Positions 26,061 to 37,662 of a stretch of 64,000 nt of DNA are shown piece by piece. Location of the stretch: the NCBI GenBank assembly GCA_014871385.1, contig CM026424.1, positions 8,113,320 to 8,177,319 of the forward strand. Direction: 5' to 3'. The position numbers were made by a program, and so were the translations under genes. This DNA is from Ceratodon purpureus (taxonomy: Eukaryota > Streptophyta > Bryopsida > Pseudoditrichales > Ditrichaceae). Each line of letters begins with the position of its first letter. The first letter of the stretch is position 1. A model generated the notes under the pieces. It did no database searches. It was not told the DNA's origin and saw only the letters and a program-made list of their open reading frames with translations.

Positions 26061-27768
26061 ACATTACTCAATAGAGAGCTTTGTAATGGACAGCTTTGTA
26101 GTGGTGCCTGCACAGTATGCAACAACTTTTCAGTGTAATATGCAAGACATACTTCTCTAAGTGACTGCTAAACTTGATATTCTCCAAGTGCTACAAGAAG
26201 AATCAGTTAACTTGTTCGTTTTTCCTCAGGGAACACGTTAATTCATTCTTCACCTGTCTGACCGACCAGAGCATCGAGATGGGAACTGCTCTTAACAAAC
26301 ATAAGCAAACATGTTATTCAGGTCTAAATACATCTATGACACCAACACTTCCACCACAGAAAAATCCAGTCCAACAACATAACACAAAAACCGAACTGAT
26401 CCATACTCCAAACATATCCCGAAACTCCAACTAAAGCCACCACTATTAATAGCACCATCGCGGAGGCTCTTCATGAACTCCACTAACTCCCCCAGCAAGA
26501 ACACAACCGCCGCAGACCGTTACCCAGCTGCGACGATTGAGACGCAGAGACAGTACAACACATTCCCGCAGCTTGCTCCCAGCAGGCCATCCAAACGCCA
26601 ACCGGGCGATGCACCGACCATGAGGCACTTGTACAGCTGATTCATCGAAATATCATGCATGGCCACAAGGCAGACTGTGCAGACTGTGCAAGTCACACTC
26701 ATGCAGGTTCAGCACATGCATTGTACCCCACCCGGCAGTCACATGCGTGACCCATCTCGATCGATGTCTGCTCTCATGGCATATCGATCACACTCTCGCA
26801 GCTTACTCGTCTGTCGTGAACCACGCCGGGTTTCCAATTACTGCCGAGACTCGACAGATGGTGACAAGTTCACGCGGTAGCAGATCAGCACCGTTGCTGG
26901 CTCTTCACTGAAGTACGGGTGCATGCGTACATTATGGGCTCCGATTCAGTGCATCGCTCTGCATTCGACCACGTCGCGGTGCCATGCATCCATATCTTGA
27001 ACCAAAATGAACGTAGACGCAAGTTGCCCAATTCCTGCTGCAATAATTTCTGTAGTAATTCCTGTTGCTGCAGAGTGTCCGGACTCTTCTCGCTTTCGGG
27101 GACGTTAGTTACTTTATGGTGGTCTCTTTCAGCTCAGTTGGGGTACTGTTTCTTCTGGAAGTGGGTGTTGGAGTGGGTCAGAAGTGGATGGAATTTGGTG
27201 TACAGGACTTGGCTCGGATGGCAGGGGAGGTACTTAATGGCAGCTCTGATCGTTGCTGCTGGATTTGCAACTACATGAAGAGCCACCGTACTGCAGAATG
27301 AAGGTAAGTTTCTGTGGAGAGTACTGGATTGTCGTATTTATTAATTTTGTTGAATTTGTTTATGATCTGTTGTCTTGATAGATGGTGAGGAGAGAAAACG
27401 AGGTGAAGTCATACTATATGAGTTGGTGATGTAAATGGGGTTGGGTAATTTAATGAACATGGTGATCTGGATGAAAATTGCTCCTCGGTGAACATCGTGG
27501 TCATGGTAGTGACTCTTTAATCTTTTGCTGGGTTCACAATAAGATTTAAGATGAGCGCCTATAGAAGCTTGCTATGCGGGTCTAGTGATTCTGAGAGTGG
27601 GGAAGAGGGAGAAGTTATACGGTGGAATTAAATCAGGTGGTGTCACTGAGAATGATCCGGTTTGATTGATAATAAAGTGGAAAGCTCAGAGACGAAGGGT
27701 GTTAGATATTGTTTATATGAGTTTGACACCGGAAAGAACTCTGGATAGGAAAGCAACAACAGCATCGT
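26061..27768. other. Intergenic stretch, no gene recognised
   Basis: Between 26430 and 26900 the composition is more balanced and short frames exist on both strands, but none resembles a known domain. I see nothing else supportable up to the hAT MITE. Confidence 0.4.
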
Positions 27769-28041
27769 AATGCACACAGGGTTGTCATAACGGATGGACA
27801 TGGGCAAAATTTCCGGACACGGACGGACGTACGGACGGACGGTCCGGTCGGTCCCGGGAGAAAATCGGACATATTCTATGAATATTCTATGAATATTCCT
27901 ATTTTTTTCTCAAATATGCTCGAATATGCTCGAATATGCTCGAATATTCTCTTATGGACCGGACATGACCCCTAACGGACGAACGAGCGGACCGGACGGT
28001 CTTTCGGACGGAGAGGTCCTATGAACAACCATGAATGCACA
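27769..28041. mobile_element. 257-bp hAT-type MITE with 8-bp target duplication
   Basis: The element proper is 27777-28033. It starts CAGGGTTGT and ends in the inverted form of CATGGTTGT. It is flanked by the exact 8-bp duplication AATGCACA (27769-27776 and 28034-28041), the size typical of hAT transposons. Inside are repeated GGACGGAC motifs near both ends and three ATGCTCGA-type repeats in the centre. The start is identical over 9 bases to the 4.75-kb element at 29171. Confidence 0.93.
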
Positions 28042-28044
28042 TGA

Positions 28045-28779
28045 GTGTAAGCATGGTAAAGTGGACCAAAAAAGTGCTTAACTATTTGTCAGTTCCAGCC
28101 CTTTTGCAAAAATTGCACAAAAGTGACGGAAAGATGTAACTGAAGTCAATTTTTTTTGCTAATATGGATTCTCAACTTGTTTTTCTACAACTTGGAAAAG
28201 TTTCGTGCAAAGTAGACACTTTAAAGTTATTGTATGAAGGGTTTAAATCCAAGTAAAGTGAATGCAGTCATTTGGAAAAGTGAACATAACGGTTTAGGAT
28301 TTTGTCCGAAATCACTTTTAATTTTGCGGTGCACTCTATATGTTTAAGAGGTATTCTAAAATAGTCAATTCATATAATCATTAATTGGTTTAGCGTTCCA
28401 AAAGTACCGCAAGGATGTTATTTAAGAGGGTCACTTCCGCGGTACTTTTTGTCACTTTTTTTTCACCGAACATTGTTTTTTAAATTGAAAAAAACATCCT
28501 CTAAAGACAACAGAGGGCACCAGATGAAGAAATCAAGACTTTGGAAAAGTTCATTTTCATGAATTAGAACTAGTGGTCAAATTAAGTTTCAATTCAGGAT
28601 GTTTTTTTTATGAAGATGTGTGTAAGATACCTTGCGACACCCTAAGAAGTGACTATAATGCTCAAAAACTACACCAAAATGCTCAAAATCAGCTTTGAGC
28701 TTTTAAAAACAGCACACTTCATATTCACTTGTTAGTGGTCACATGTTGCACTTTGTGGTCCACTTTATTGTGCTTACAC
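28045..28779 (+). mobile_element. MITE family B, copy 2 (~735 bp)
   Basis: Terminal inverted repeats run GTGTAAGCATGG and GTGTAAGCACAA, followed on both sides by TAAAGTGGACCA. The interior is the inverse of 18824-19557. Its left end lies only three bases beyond the hAT MITE target duplication. No open frame of note. Confidence 0.82.
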
Positions 28780-29853
28780 CCACATGTACTGGACTCTTCA
28801 ATCATCTCGATTCGGCGGCGCTTTCTAGAGGTTTAAAGATAAATTTGATTGCTTATGTTTCCATCTCAAATTTATTCTAATCCTTATCGATTCTTAGATG
28901 CCAAAATAATCTTATCTTATAAGTTCTTCCTTCTCTTTGATCTTGTCTATCATGATTCATAGATGGGGGGAAGCACAATAAAGTGGACCACAAAAGTGCT
29001 TAGCTCATTGTCAATTTCAGCCCGTTGTGTAAACACGGGAGAAAGTGGCATCTAAAACTTCTTGATGGGAAATTAAGTTTGGGATACGGAAAGTAGACTT
29101 GATGTTCTACAACTTCCGAAATTTGCGTTCGTAGTTGTTGAGTTAAGACACCTCTATGAACACCACAAAGCAGGGTTGTTCAAATAGACGTCCGACCCGG
29201 CTCCGGATGTCAAGACGTCCGACCCGGACGTCCCCCGTCCCGGACGTGGCGTCCCCGACGCTCGAGAATTACGTCGCGGTAATAATTTTGCGACCCCAGA
29301 GGGGTAAAAACATTCCCCAGCCGTCCGATCGGCCGATCCCGCCACCACGCCCCATCTCGGCCGTCCATTCGCGGGGACGGCCGCGGAGACGGTCGCGGGG
29401 TCGTTGGGGACGGCCTTACGTCGATCCGACGGCCAAGATGCGGCCGTGCTGGCACATCGCGGGCCGTCAGATGTGGGCGGGCCTCCTGGGCCGTCGGATC
29501 CCGCGGCCGTCGCCGTGGCCGACCGCGGGGACGGCCTCGGGGACGGCCGCACGATCCGACGGCCCGGATCGACCCCAGCGCAGGCCATCGAGGACCGCTC
29601 GAGCGGCGCGGCCGACCGCGGGCCGTCCCATCCCGCGGCCGTCCCCATGGCCGTCCCCGCGGTCGGCAACGGCGACGGCCGCGGGATCGGACGGCCCGCG
29701 GCCGGCATGGTTGGCCGCGGAGGGCCGTCCGATCCCGCGGCCGTCCGCGTGGGCTACCGCGTGGAGACGCGGCCGTCCACGTGGCCGACCGCGTGGAGAC
29801 AGCCGGCCGTCCCCGGCGACGGCCGCGGGGACGGCCGCAAATTTAAAAAAAAA

Positions 29854-30535
29854 ATCCCGAATCTTAAAATCTTCATAACTTCTTCAAAACGTCTCCAAAT
29901 CGGGCTTCTGAGGTGTTTTTTGGCATCTACATTTCCTGTAGATGCCAAAAAACATCTCATAAGTCCAATTTGGACAAGTTTTGAAGAAGTTACGGGAATT
30001 TGGAGATTTCGGGGAGTTGAGGGGTCGGCCGTCGGCGGGGACGGGGGGCCGACCCCCGGTGACGGCCGCGGGGACGGCCGCAAATTAAAAAAAAAAAAAT
30101 CCCGAATCTTAAAATCTTCATAACTTCTTCAAAACGTATCCAAATCGGGCTTATGAGGTGTTTTTTGGCATCTACATTTCCTGTAGATGCCAAAAAAACA
30201 TCTCATAAGTCCAATTTGGACAAGTTTTGAAGAAGTTACGGGAATTTGGAGATTTCGGGAAGTTGAGGGGTCGGCCGTCGGCGGGGACGGGGGGCCGACC
30301 CCCGGTGACGGCCGTGGGGACGGCCGCCGTCCCCGGCGACGGCCGCGGGGACGGCCGCAAATTAAAGTAAAAAAATCCCGAATCTTAAAATCTTCATAAC
30401 TTCTTCAAAACGTCTCCAAATCGGGCTTATGAGGTGTTTTTTGGCATCTACATTTCCTGTAGATGCCAAAAAACATCTCATAAGTCCAATTTGGACAAGT
30501 TTTGAAGAAGTTACGGGAATTTGGAGATTTCGGGA
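29854..30535. repeat. Three tandem ~161-bp near-palindromes (hairpins)
   Basis: Hairpins lie at about 29854-30014, 30099-30260 and 30375-30535. Each folds on itself around a TTTCC loop with the perfect inner stem TGGCATCTACA / TGTAGATGCCA; the arms, about 78 bp, continue with some mismatches out to ATCCCGAA. GC-rich GACGGCCG spacers of 85-115 bp separate them. A fourth copy lies inverted at about 33359-33519 with GAAA in the loop. Confidence 0.9.
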
Positions 30536-33525
30536 AGTTGAGGGGTTGGCCGTCCTCGGCGACGGCCGCGGGGACGGCCCCCCGTCCGCTTGGAGGCGGG
30601 GTCTCGCATGGCCTTCCTTCTTCTCTTGCGTTTTCTCTAGAGATGGCCTTACCTCCCCTCCTCCCTTCGTCCAACCTTGACAAAAAAGTTCTATTTCTAG
30701 ATACTCTAAAAACAAAATCAATACCGAATTAGAAATTTCAGACATATCCCTGAAATCATGGAAAATGTCCAAAAGATTTTGTAATCGGGATTGTGGGATC
30801 CGCCTTGATGTTGGGGTATACTTTAGAAGGAGATATTTATGCCGTTCAATTGTTGGTGCTCTACTATGGTTTGCAAACATAATCTCAATGTTTAGAAGGA
30901 AGATTACATTTGTTTTGGAATGGCCCATGGGCCTATAGACGAGGGAGGTATACGATGGGGGGTACAACTTAAAAGGTAATGAGAAGCTTATAAAAAATAA
31001 TATTCTTTTATTTGAAGACATTATTTCGTTAGGTAATAAAGTTAAAGGAGAACTCGACATGGATTTCTCTTACATTAATATGACAAGTTTGTATGTTTTT
31101 GGCTTTAATTTTATAAGGCAAGACAAATTCTTTTTTCCATGAAAATGCTCTTTTCCTAATTAATTGCTTTCTTGGGTATTTAAAATTATGCCCACTGTAG
31201 TTTGTATATCTTAGTGTTATTGAACTTATTTCTTATGTTTTCAAATACCATTTTATTCTATGTAATTTTAATTAACTATTTTCCAATTATTGTCTCGTGC
31301 TTTATCTAATCCTTTAATCTTTAAGAAAAAAGTCCTTTCTAAGTTGGATATTTTTATTTAGTTTCTTCTTTTGCCATAATGTTATCACCATGACATGGTT
31401 TTTTCTATTCACTTCATACTCCTCATTTCTTCTTGTATGTCATTTCCACTCTTGCAATTATTATTATTATTTTTTATTTGATCTTTTATTCTAATTATCT
31501 TTTTGATTTATTATTACCTCTCATGTACGTTTTTTATTTTTTGTTTTTTCCCTTGATATCTATCTTCTCTATACACATCTATTTCCTTCAAACCTTTTCC
31601 CATTGTAGTTTGTCTGTCTCGCGGTTATTTGTTATGTTTCATTTACTGTCATATTGTATTTTATTTCAATTGTCTGTTTTTTATTATTGTCTTGAACATA
31701 ATATAATCCCCTAATCTTTTATTTATTTTTCCTTTCTTCCGATAGGCAAAAGTAAAAAGATAGAATGGGAGACAGATTAGAGGAATATTAAATAAATAAA
31801 TAGATGATGGGAGAGGAATGGAAGGATAGGAAAATGAGAAGATAAAATGGAAGAATAATGTTAAGATAAAAAACTAAAGAGACGATAGAATGGAAAAATA
31901 GTGTAATAATAAAAAGTTCAGAGTATAGAATGGAATAATAGTGTAATAATAAAATAACAAGAAGATAGAATGGAAGGCAAATGGAAAAAGTATAAAAATA
32001 AAAGGTAGGATCGGAGACTAAGGAAAGAATACAAAATAATTAAATACTTAAATAAATAAATAAACAAATATAAATTTTTGGCTATGAAGTATGTGTTTGT
32101 ATTTCCACATTTAGATGAATCCACATGTTATGTCTTTCATTCATAAAAATAATGATTATGAATCACCTTTAAGATGGAAAAAAATCATAAGTCTCAGAAT
32201 AAAAAATTGACGAGATTTGTTAAAGTTTAAGCCATATAGACTCGGTGTTTGTCTAAAAGGAATGGAAGGCAAACAATGTGGCATTCACTTGCCCAAGTAC
32301 TCAAATGTAATACTAGCATATCTTTCATTTCAAAAGCAAGAAACAGTTCTCTTAATGTCAACTCCCAAACCATCAAAATTCACTCACCTTTTAAAATTAA
32401 ACATCCACCCTTGTCAGATTGCTTAGTTTTTTAATTAATTAATCAATTTATTTATTATTAGAACTAAAATTTGTTGTATTTAAATTTCTATCCTCTACCA
32501 CTTATAATGAAATTTTTGTCCACCATCTTCGACTTCTAATTCAACTTTACAATCTTCAATTCTATTTAATGTGTCCTCCAACCTCCTTCACACAATTTCA
32601 ACTTCTATCTAATTTGATTTGAAATCTAATTTCTAAGTGTTACGTCCTCTACAACATACCTTCCAAATCCTCTCATTCAAATTCATTTCTAAATTTCAAG
32701 TTTATCCTTTATTTAATTCCAATGTTCCAATTATGGAAAAAGGGATTTGTCTTGCCATATAAAATTAAAGCCAAAAACATACAAACTTGTCATATTAATG
32801 TAAGAGAAATCCATGTCGAGTTCTCTTTTAATTTTATTACCTAACGAAATAATGTCTTCAAATAAAAGAATATTATTTTTTATAAGCTTCTCATTACCTT
32901 TTAAGTTGTACCCCCCATCGTATACCTCCCTCGTCTATAGGCCCATGGGCCATTCCAAAACAAATGTAATCTTCCTTCTAAACATTGAGATTATGTTTGC
33001 AAACCATAGTAGAGCACCAACAATTGAACGGCATAAATATCTCCTTCTAAAGTATACCCCAACATCAAGGCGGATCCCACAATCCCGATTACAAAATCTT
33101 TTGGACATTTTCCATGATTTCAAGGATATGTCTGAAATTTCTAATTCGGTATTGATTTTGTTTCTAGAGTATCTAGAAATAGAATTTTTTTTGTCAAGGC
33201 TGGACGAGGGGAGGAGGGGAGGGATGGCCGTCTCTAGAGAAAACGCAAGAGAAGAAGGAAGGCCATGCGAGACCCCGCCTCCAAGCGGACGGCCGGCCGT
33301 CCCCACGGCCGTCACCTGGGTCGGCCCCCCGTCCCCGCCGACGGCCGACCCCTCAACTTCCCGAAATCTCCAAATTCCCGTAACTTCTTCAAAACTTGTC
33401 CAAATTGGACTTATGAGATGTTTTTTGGCATCTACAGAAAATGTAGATGCCAAAAAACACCTCATAAGCCCGATTTGGAGACGTTTTGAAGAAGTTATGA
33501 AGATTTTAAGATTCGGGATTTTTTT
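30366..33525. repeat. Long inverted repeat, ~780-bp arms around a 1.6-kb loop
   Basis: The left arm (30366-31143) and right arm (32735-33525) are reverse complements with high identity, more than 95% by eye apart from small gaps in the GC-rich part. Each arm includes one of the ~161-bp hairpins. The loop, 31144-32734, is AT-rich with degenerate internal repeats and no gene. Each arm also has a long open frame, starting MSSS and about 230 codons, pointing outward from the loop; I do not recognise it. Confidence 0.9.
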
Positions 33526-34459
33526 TTAAAAAAATTTGCGGCCGTCTCCGCGGCCGTCGCCGGGGACGGCCTCCCCTCCGCGGCGACGGCAAGGGGCCGT
33601 CGCCGGGGACGGCCCCCCCCCTCCGCGGCCACGGCAAGGGGCCGTCGCCGGGGACGGCCACCCCCTCCGCGGCGACGGTAAGGGGCCGTCGCCGGGGACG
33701 GCCCCTTCCCGACGCGGCCGACGGCCCCCCGCGCTCCGCGGCGACGGCCGCACCCTCCCGCGCAACCCCTCCCACGCGTAGAAGGTGTGGTTTCACCCCG
33801 GGGTGAACCTATTTGGGTGATTTTTTTTTTCTAAGTCACAGGACGTCCCCTGGCGCTGGCGGACGTCCGCGGACGTCCCCACGTCCCGAGCGTCCTGGAC
33901 GACCGTGACAACCCTGCCACAAAGTTGAACAAAGTGAATGCTGTCATTTGGAAAAGTGACCGTATTACATTGTAGTTTTGACAAAAATCACTTTTGACTT
34001 CGCGGGGCCCATCGTTTGTACATTACGCTTGTAGAAATGATCAGGGTGGCCGTGTTTGGAATCCTAGATTGGCGAGAAGTATTTCTGGGACGTTTTTAAA
34101 ACACTGTTTTTGGTGAAACTTTTTGTGAGGGTTTTTCCACTGAACATTGTTTTTTAAATTGGAAAAAACATCCTCTAAAGACAATAGATGGCCCCAAATG
34201 AAGAAATTAAGACTTTCGAAAAGTTCATTTTCATGATTTAGAACTAGCGGTCAAATTAAGTTTCAATTGAAGATGTTTTTTTAATGGAGATACATGTAAA
34301 ATACCTTATGACACCCTAAAAAGTGACTAGAATGCTCAAAAACTACACCAAAATGCTCAAAATCAGCTTTGAGCTATAAAAAACAGCACACTTCATATTC
34401 ACTTCCTAGTGATCACATATTGCACTTGGTGGTCCACTTTATTGTGCTTCCCTCTAGAT

Positions 34460-36293
34460 AAGTGGTAAAATTGTACCTGTAACTTACCATGCATCCGTAA
34501 CCAAATGATTATTACAAGCCATATTTTGATCATGCAAACAACAACTTACAAGGCAATTGTCATTGCTTTCTTACACATTTATCTCTTAGTAAAACCAAAG
34601 ATTTCCACACATTCAAAACTTTTACAACTATGTTTACTCTTAATTATTAAGTACCTTACGCTTCATTGGATTGAAACTATCAACAATAAGTTTTCTAGGT
34701 AGTATAACAAAACATAACATATCTCAATCTCGGTGTAAATGCCTCGCAAATGTGGATAATCACTTTTGACCTCTTCCGTTGCGGCACACTTCATCCTTTG
34801 TTTAGTTGGTTCTTTGGTATGTTTTGACATTAGACAGTTGGCCACCCCATAACATGTACAACCTTCTTGAGGATTTCCTCCATTATATTGATTGTCCATA
34901 TTTCATATTTGAATTCAAAAGTGTTGAGAGTGGTTACTCCACACATGCCACATGCCTTCATATTTGAAATTACAGATGAAAATTTCTACGTAAATGATTT
35001 CTCATAATCATTACAACTCTCCCATCTACAACCGCAAGGTAGAAAGTCCAATTTAGATTGATCCATTACTTAAACTCCTATACTATTTATTTTCAAAAAT
35101 GTTAGATCAATTTGCAATATAAAAGACCATATAAGAGTTGGTTTTTATTTTGTTATTTTGTTATTGTCTACATTTGTTTTACTTATTGCATTTCAAACTA
35201 TTATAGTATTACTTCCTTGTTTGAACTTTTGTATTATATGCACGGAAGCATTATTAACCACTACTTAGCAATGTAGGGTACAGGGTCAAAGCAAATGTTT
35301 GTACATTCAAAACAATATGAACTATCCAAAGCAACAAAACTTGTAGTGTTCCACTTAAGGGTTAAAAGTTAGACGAAATATCTACTTGTCTTTAAGCTAG
35401 AGTATATCACTCCTATTATTCTTGCCATAAATCACGATTTGATATATATTTGTTAAAATGATATTCAAGGTAGGGATAAACTAAAGTAATGCTTTGTTTG
35501 ACTAAAAATATTACAGATATAAATATTTGCAAAAAATATGATATGCAAAAATATAAGAAGGATTCAATACAGATTGAATTAAAAGGAAAATAGAAGGGTG
35601 CAAAGACTTCTAGTACTTGAATTGGGATCTATTGTTGTGATGAAATTTGGGCTCATTACTATGGTTGATTCATTTTTTTTAAATATGATGCCACAAAAAG
35701 TTGGTTCACACTATGATATTACCTGTTACAACAAACACATAGGTAAAAATATTAATTTTTTGGAGTGTATTATGTATTTGAGATGAATTTTGTTCACTTC
35801 ACGTTTCTTTCATACATTCATTGTAATTCCAACACTCAATCTAAAAATATGAAATTTGTATCCCTAACCTAAGTATAGAAATCAAATAGAGTTTTTATTT
35901 ATGGAAATTGAGCTGCATTGTCTCTCCATTCCAAGGAAAAATTGTTTAAATTAAGGATGCAATGACGGTAAAACTAATTTTCCTTGAGTCTAGAGACTAT
36001 TGTAACACCACAGGAGGCTCATTACTTGGCAAATGAACATCTTTTATTTTTATTTTTAAAAAAACAAATAGTTTGGCCTTTAAAAACAAATTTTCTCAAA
36101 AATTATTTTTTAGCAAAACAATTTGTAAAAATGACCTTATTGCAAAAATAAAATAAAAACAAAATATTGCAAGAACTAATTTATTCTATTTTTTGTTTTT
36201 AACTTTTTAATTTGTATGTTTTTTTTTTTAAAGATTTATTTTTTCACAATCCTACTATGTTACGACCTTACCAAGCTCTTAGACATAAGACCA
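34460..36293. other. Intergenic, AT-rich; no gene recognised
   Basis: No supported gene. The part from about 35950 resembles the repeat block at 14640 (for example GGTAAAACTA followed by GACTATTGTAA). Confidence 0.45.
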
Positions 36294-36687
36294 TTAGGGG
36301 AAATATGGGGTCTGCAATGGGCCTTGTAAGACAACGCAAAGGTAGGTGAACTGCTGCCTATGCATGCCTCTCTAAGAAATCTCATTGGTGGAGATCCTGC
36401 CCGCTGACAACAAAATTTGCCCCGCTGACAACAAAATCCGCTACTTTCCAATGGGGTGATAGCAGTGGGCACACGCTCGTTGACAGTGTCATTAATGCTC
36501 GTATTGTCCAATGGGGTGACATCAGTGGGCACACGCCTTCGCTAAAAGCGATTGGCTGGACCCCCCAAACGCCGATTTGGCGACCTGCTGGCACCATTGG
36601 TGCCAGCAGGTAAAGTGCACGGGCATGGCCAAATTTTGAGGCACGAGTTCCGACCAAAGGCCCATTGCAGACCCCATATTTCCCTTA
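36294..36687. mobile_element. 388-bp Tourist-like (PIF/Harbinger) MITE
   Basis: The element (36297-36684) is flanked by TTA on both sides. It has ~28-bp inverted ends that read (G)GGGAAATATGGGGTC and continue through TGCAATGGGCC without mismatch. A 3-bp TTA duplication with G-rich ends is the pattern of Tourist MITEs. Inside are direct repeats of CGCTGACAACAAAAT and of a CCAATGGGGTGA unit. It interrupts a third, partial copy of the dispersed repeat block A. Confidence 0.88.
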
Positions 36688-36689
36688 AT

Positions 36690-36884
36690 GCATAGTGAGA
36701 ACACCAAACTAAGAATATTGACTTTGTAATATATAGTGACATGATAGGAGCTCAAACTCGAAAGTATCTAATGTGACTTGATAGTTTCTGAAGAAATGTT
36801 AAGGTTCACGTGATGGCATCCTATCTAGTGTAGACTAAGAATACAATTGTAGGAGTACTTGGAAGCTCATATGATTGCATAATA
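36690..36884. repeat. Dispersed repeat block A, partial third copy
   Basis: This segment matches 15760-15930 and 55790-55970, including TAGTGACATGATAGGAGCT-like text. It is the part of the block to the right of the Tourist-like MITE. Confidence 0.7.
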
Positions 36885-37050
36885 TATTTTTAAATTTTTT
36901 TTGAAGCAAATGAACAAATTTCATTGCAAAGAATTCAAAGTACAACCGTCATTAGATAATTGTCCAACGTTGATAGACTCCTAACTTCTAAACCATGTAA
37001 AAGAGAAAACATCACAAACAGTTAGAAATTATACTACCTGGAGGGATTAG
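36885..37050 (-). mobile_element. LINE-like 3' end fragment
   Basis: On the minus strand the fragment ends in a motif like CATTTGCTTC followed by an A-rich tail, as does the retroelement fragment at 17430. It is truncated and non-coding. Its 5' boundary is uncertain. Confidence 0.5.
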
Positions 37051-37662
37051 TTTCCATCTGATTATAAGACATGTTCTGTGACCAAATATATTTCTATTTA
37101 ACCATTTAGAGTCAAATGCTCTAAGTGTGCTCTGAATCTGTGCTTCTCACTCATATTGCATATTCATTAATTTGGGACAAAATGGTGACTTTGGGATTTA
37201 AAAGCCTAGTTTTTCGGAAGCCTTAACTATGAGCTAAATCTACACCCAAGTCAACAATGAGTTAAATAATCTTAAACATTGAGCTAAATAAATAACGTTT
37301 AGTGTGAGCTAATAAATTAACTCTTTAATGATGTGGTAAACTTTAGGGAACATTTTGCCAATTGCCGTTTGTCATGGAGATGTAGGGTCATATTGATTCA
37401 AGAAAACGTGTGCAAGCCACATTGAAGGATAAAATACATACTTCATATTAGAATTACTCAATACATTGAAGTTAGTAAGTAGTCCACAGTGAGCTAAAAT
37501 TTCAACAGTTGACGAATGTTTCTATTAACATCATGGCATAATCAACACCCTTCAAAAGATAATATAATGAATTGATACAACATTGTATCACATTTTTATT
37601 GCACATTGTAGGAAAAATGAAATATTGACATAAATTAATTTAAGTAATTAGCCACTAGAATT
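37051..37662. other. Intergenic, no gene recognised
   Basis: AT-rich sequence with several GAGCTAAAT-like short repeats near 37220-37330. No coding capacity seen. Confidence 0.4.

Larger units (their letters stand above)
29163..33924. mobile_element. 4.75-kb non-autonomous hAT-type element with large foldback
   Basis: The element proper is 29171-33916. It begins CAGGGTTGT and ends ACAACCCTG, and is flanked by the exact 8-bp duplication CCACAAAG (29163-29170 and 33917-33924), which supports hAT. Both ends carry clustered GACGTCC motifs, as expected of subterminal transposase-binding repeats. The interior is very GC-rich near the ends (GACGGCCGCGG-type repeats at 29310-29840 and 33540-33780), then holds tandem hairpins and an inverted repeat with ~780-bp arms. 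No hAT transposase is recognisable, so it would need a transposase in trans. Confidence 0.92.
28965..34454 (+). mobile_element. MITE family B, copy 3, split by a hAT element
   Basis: The left part (28965-29170) and right part (33925-34454) together make one family B element with ends GGGAAGCACAATAAAGTGG. TAGAT flanks both sides (28960-28964 and 34455-34459), a possible target duplication. The 4.75-kb hAT element sits inside, so family B inserted here first. Confidence 0.8.

Noticed and set aside
26430..27301. Short open frames on both strands downstream of GIF
   Set aside because: No homology recognised, no consistent splice sites, and no codon bias that I can judge by eye.
29156..30123. Overlapping GC-rich frames of ~240 codons on both strands
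   Set aside because: Repetitive G/P/R/D peptides from GACGGCCG repeats in the hAT-type element; open because stop codons are rare in such DNA.
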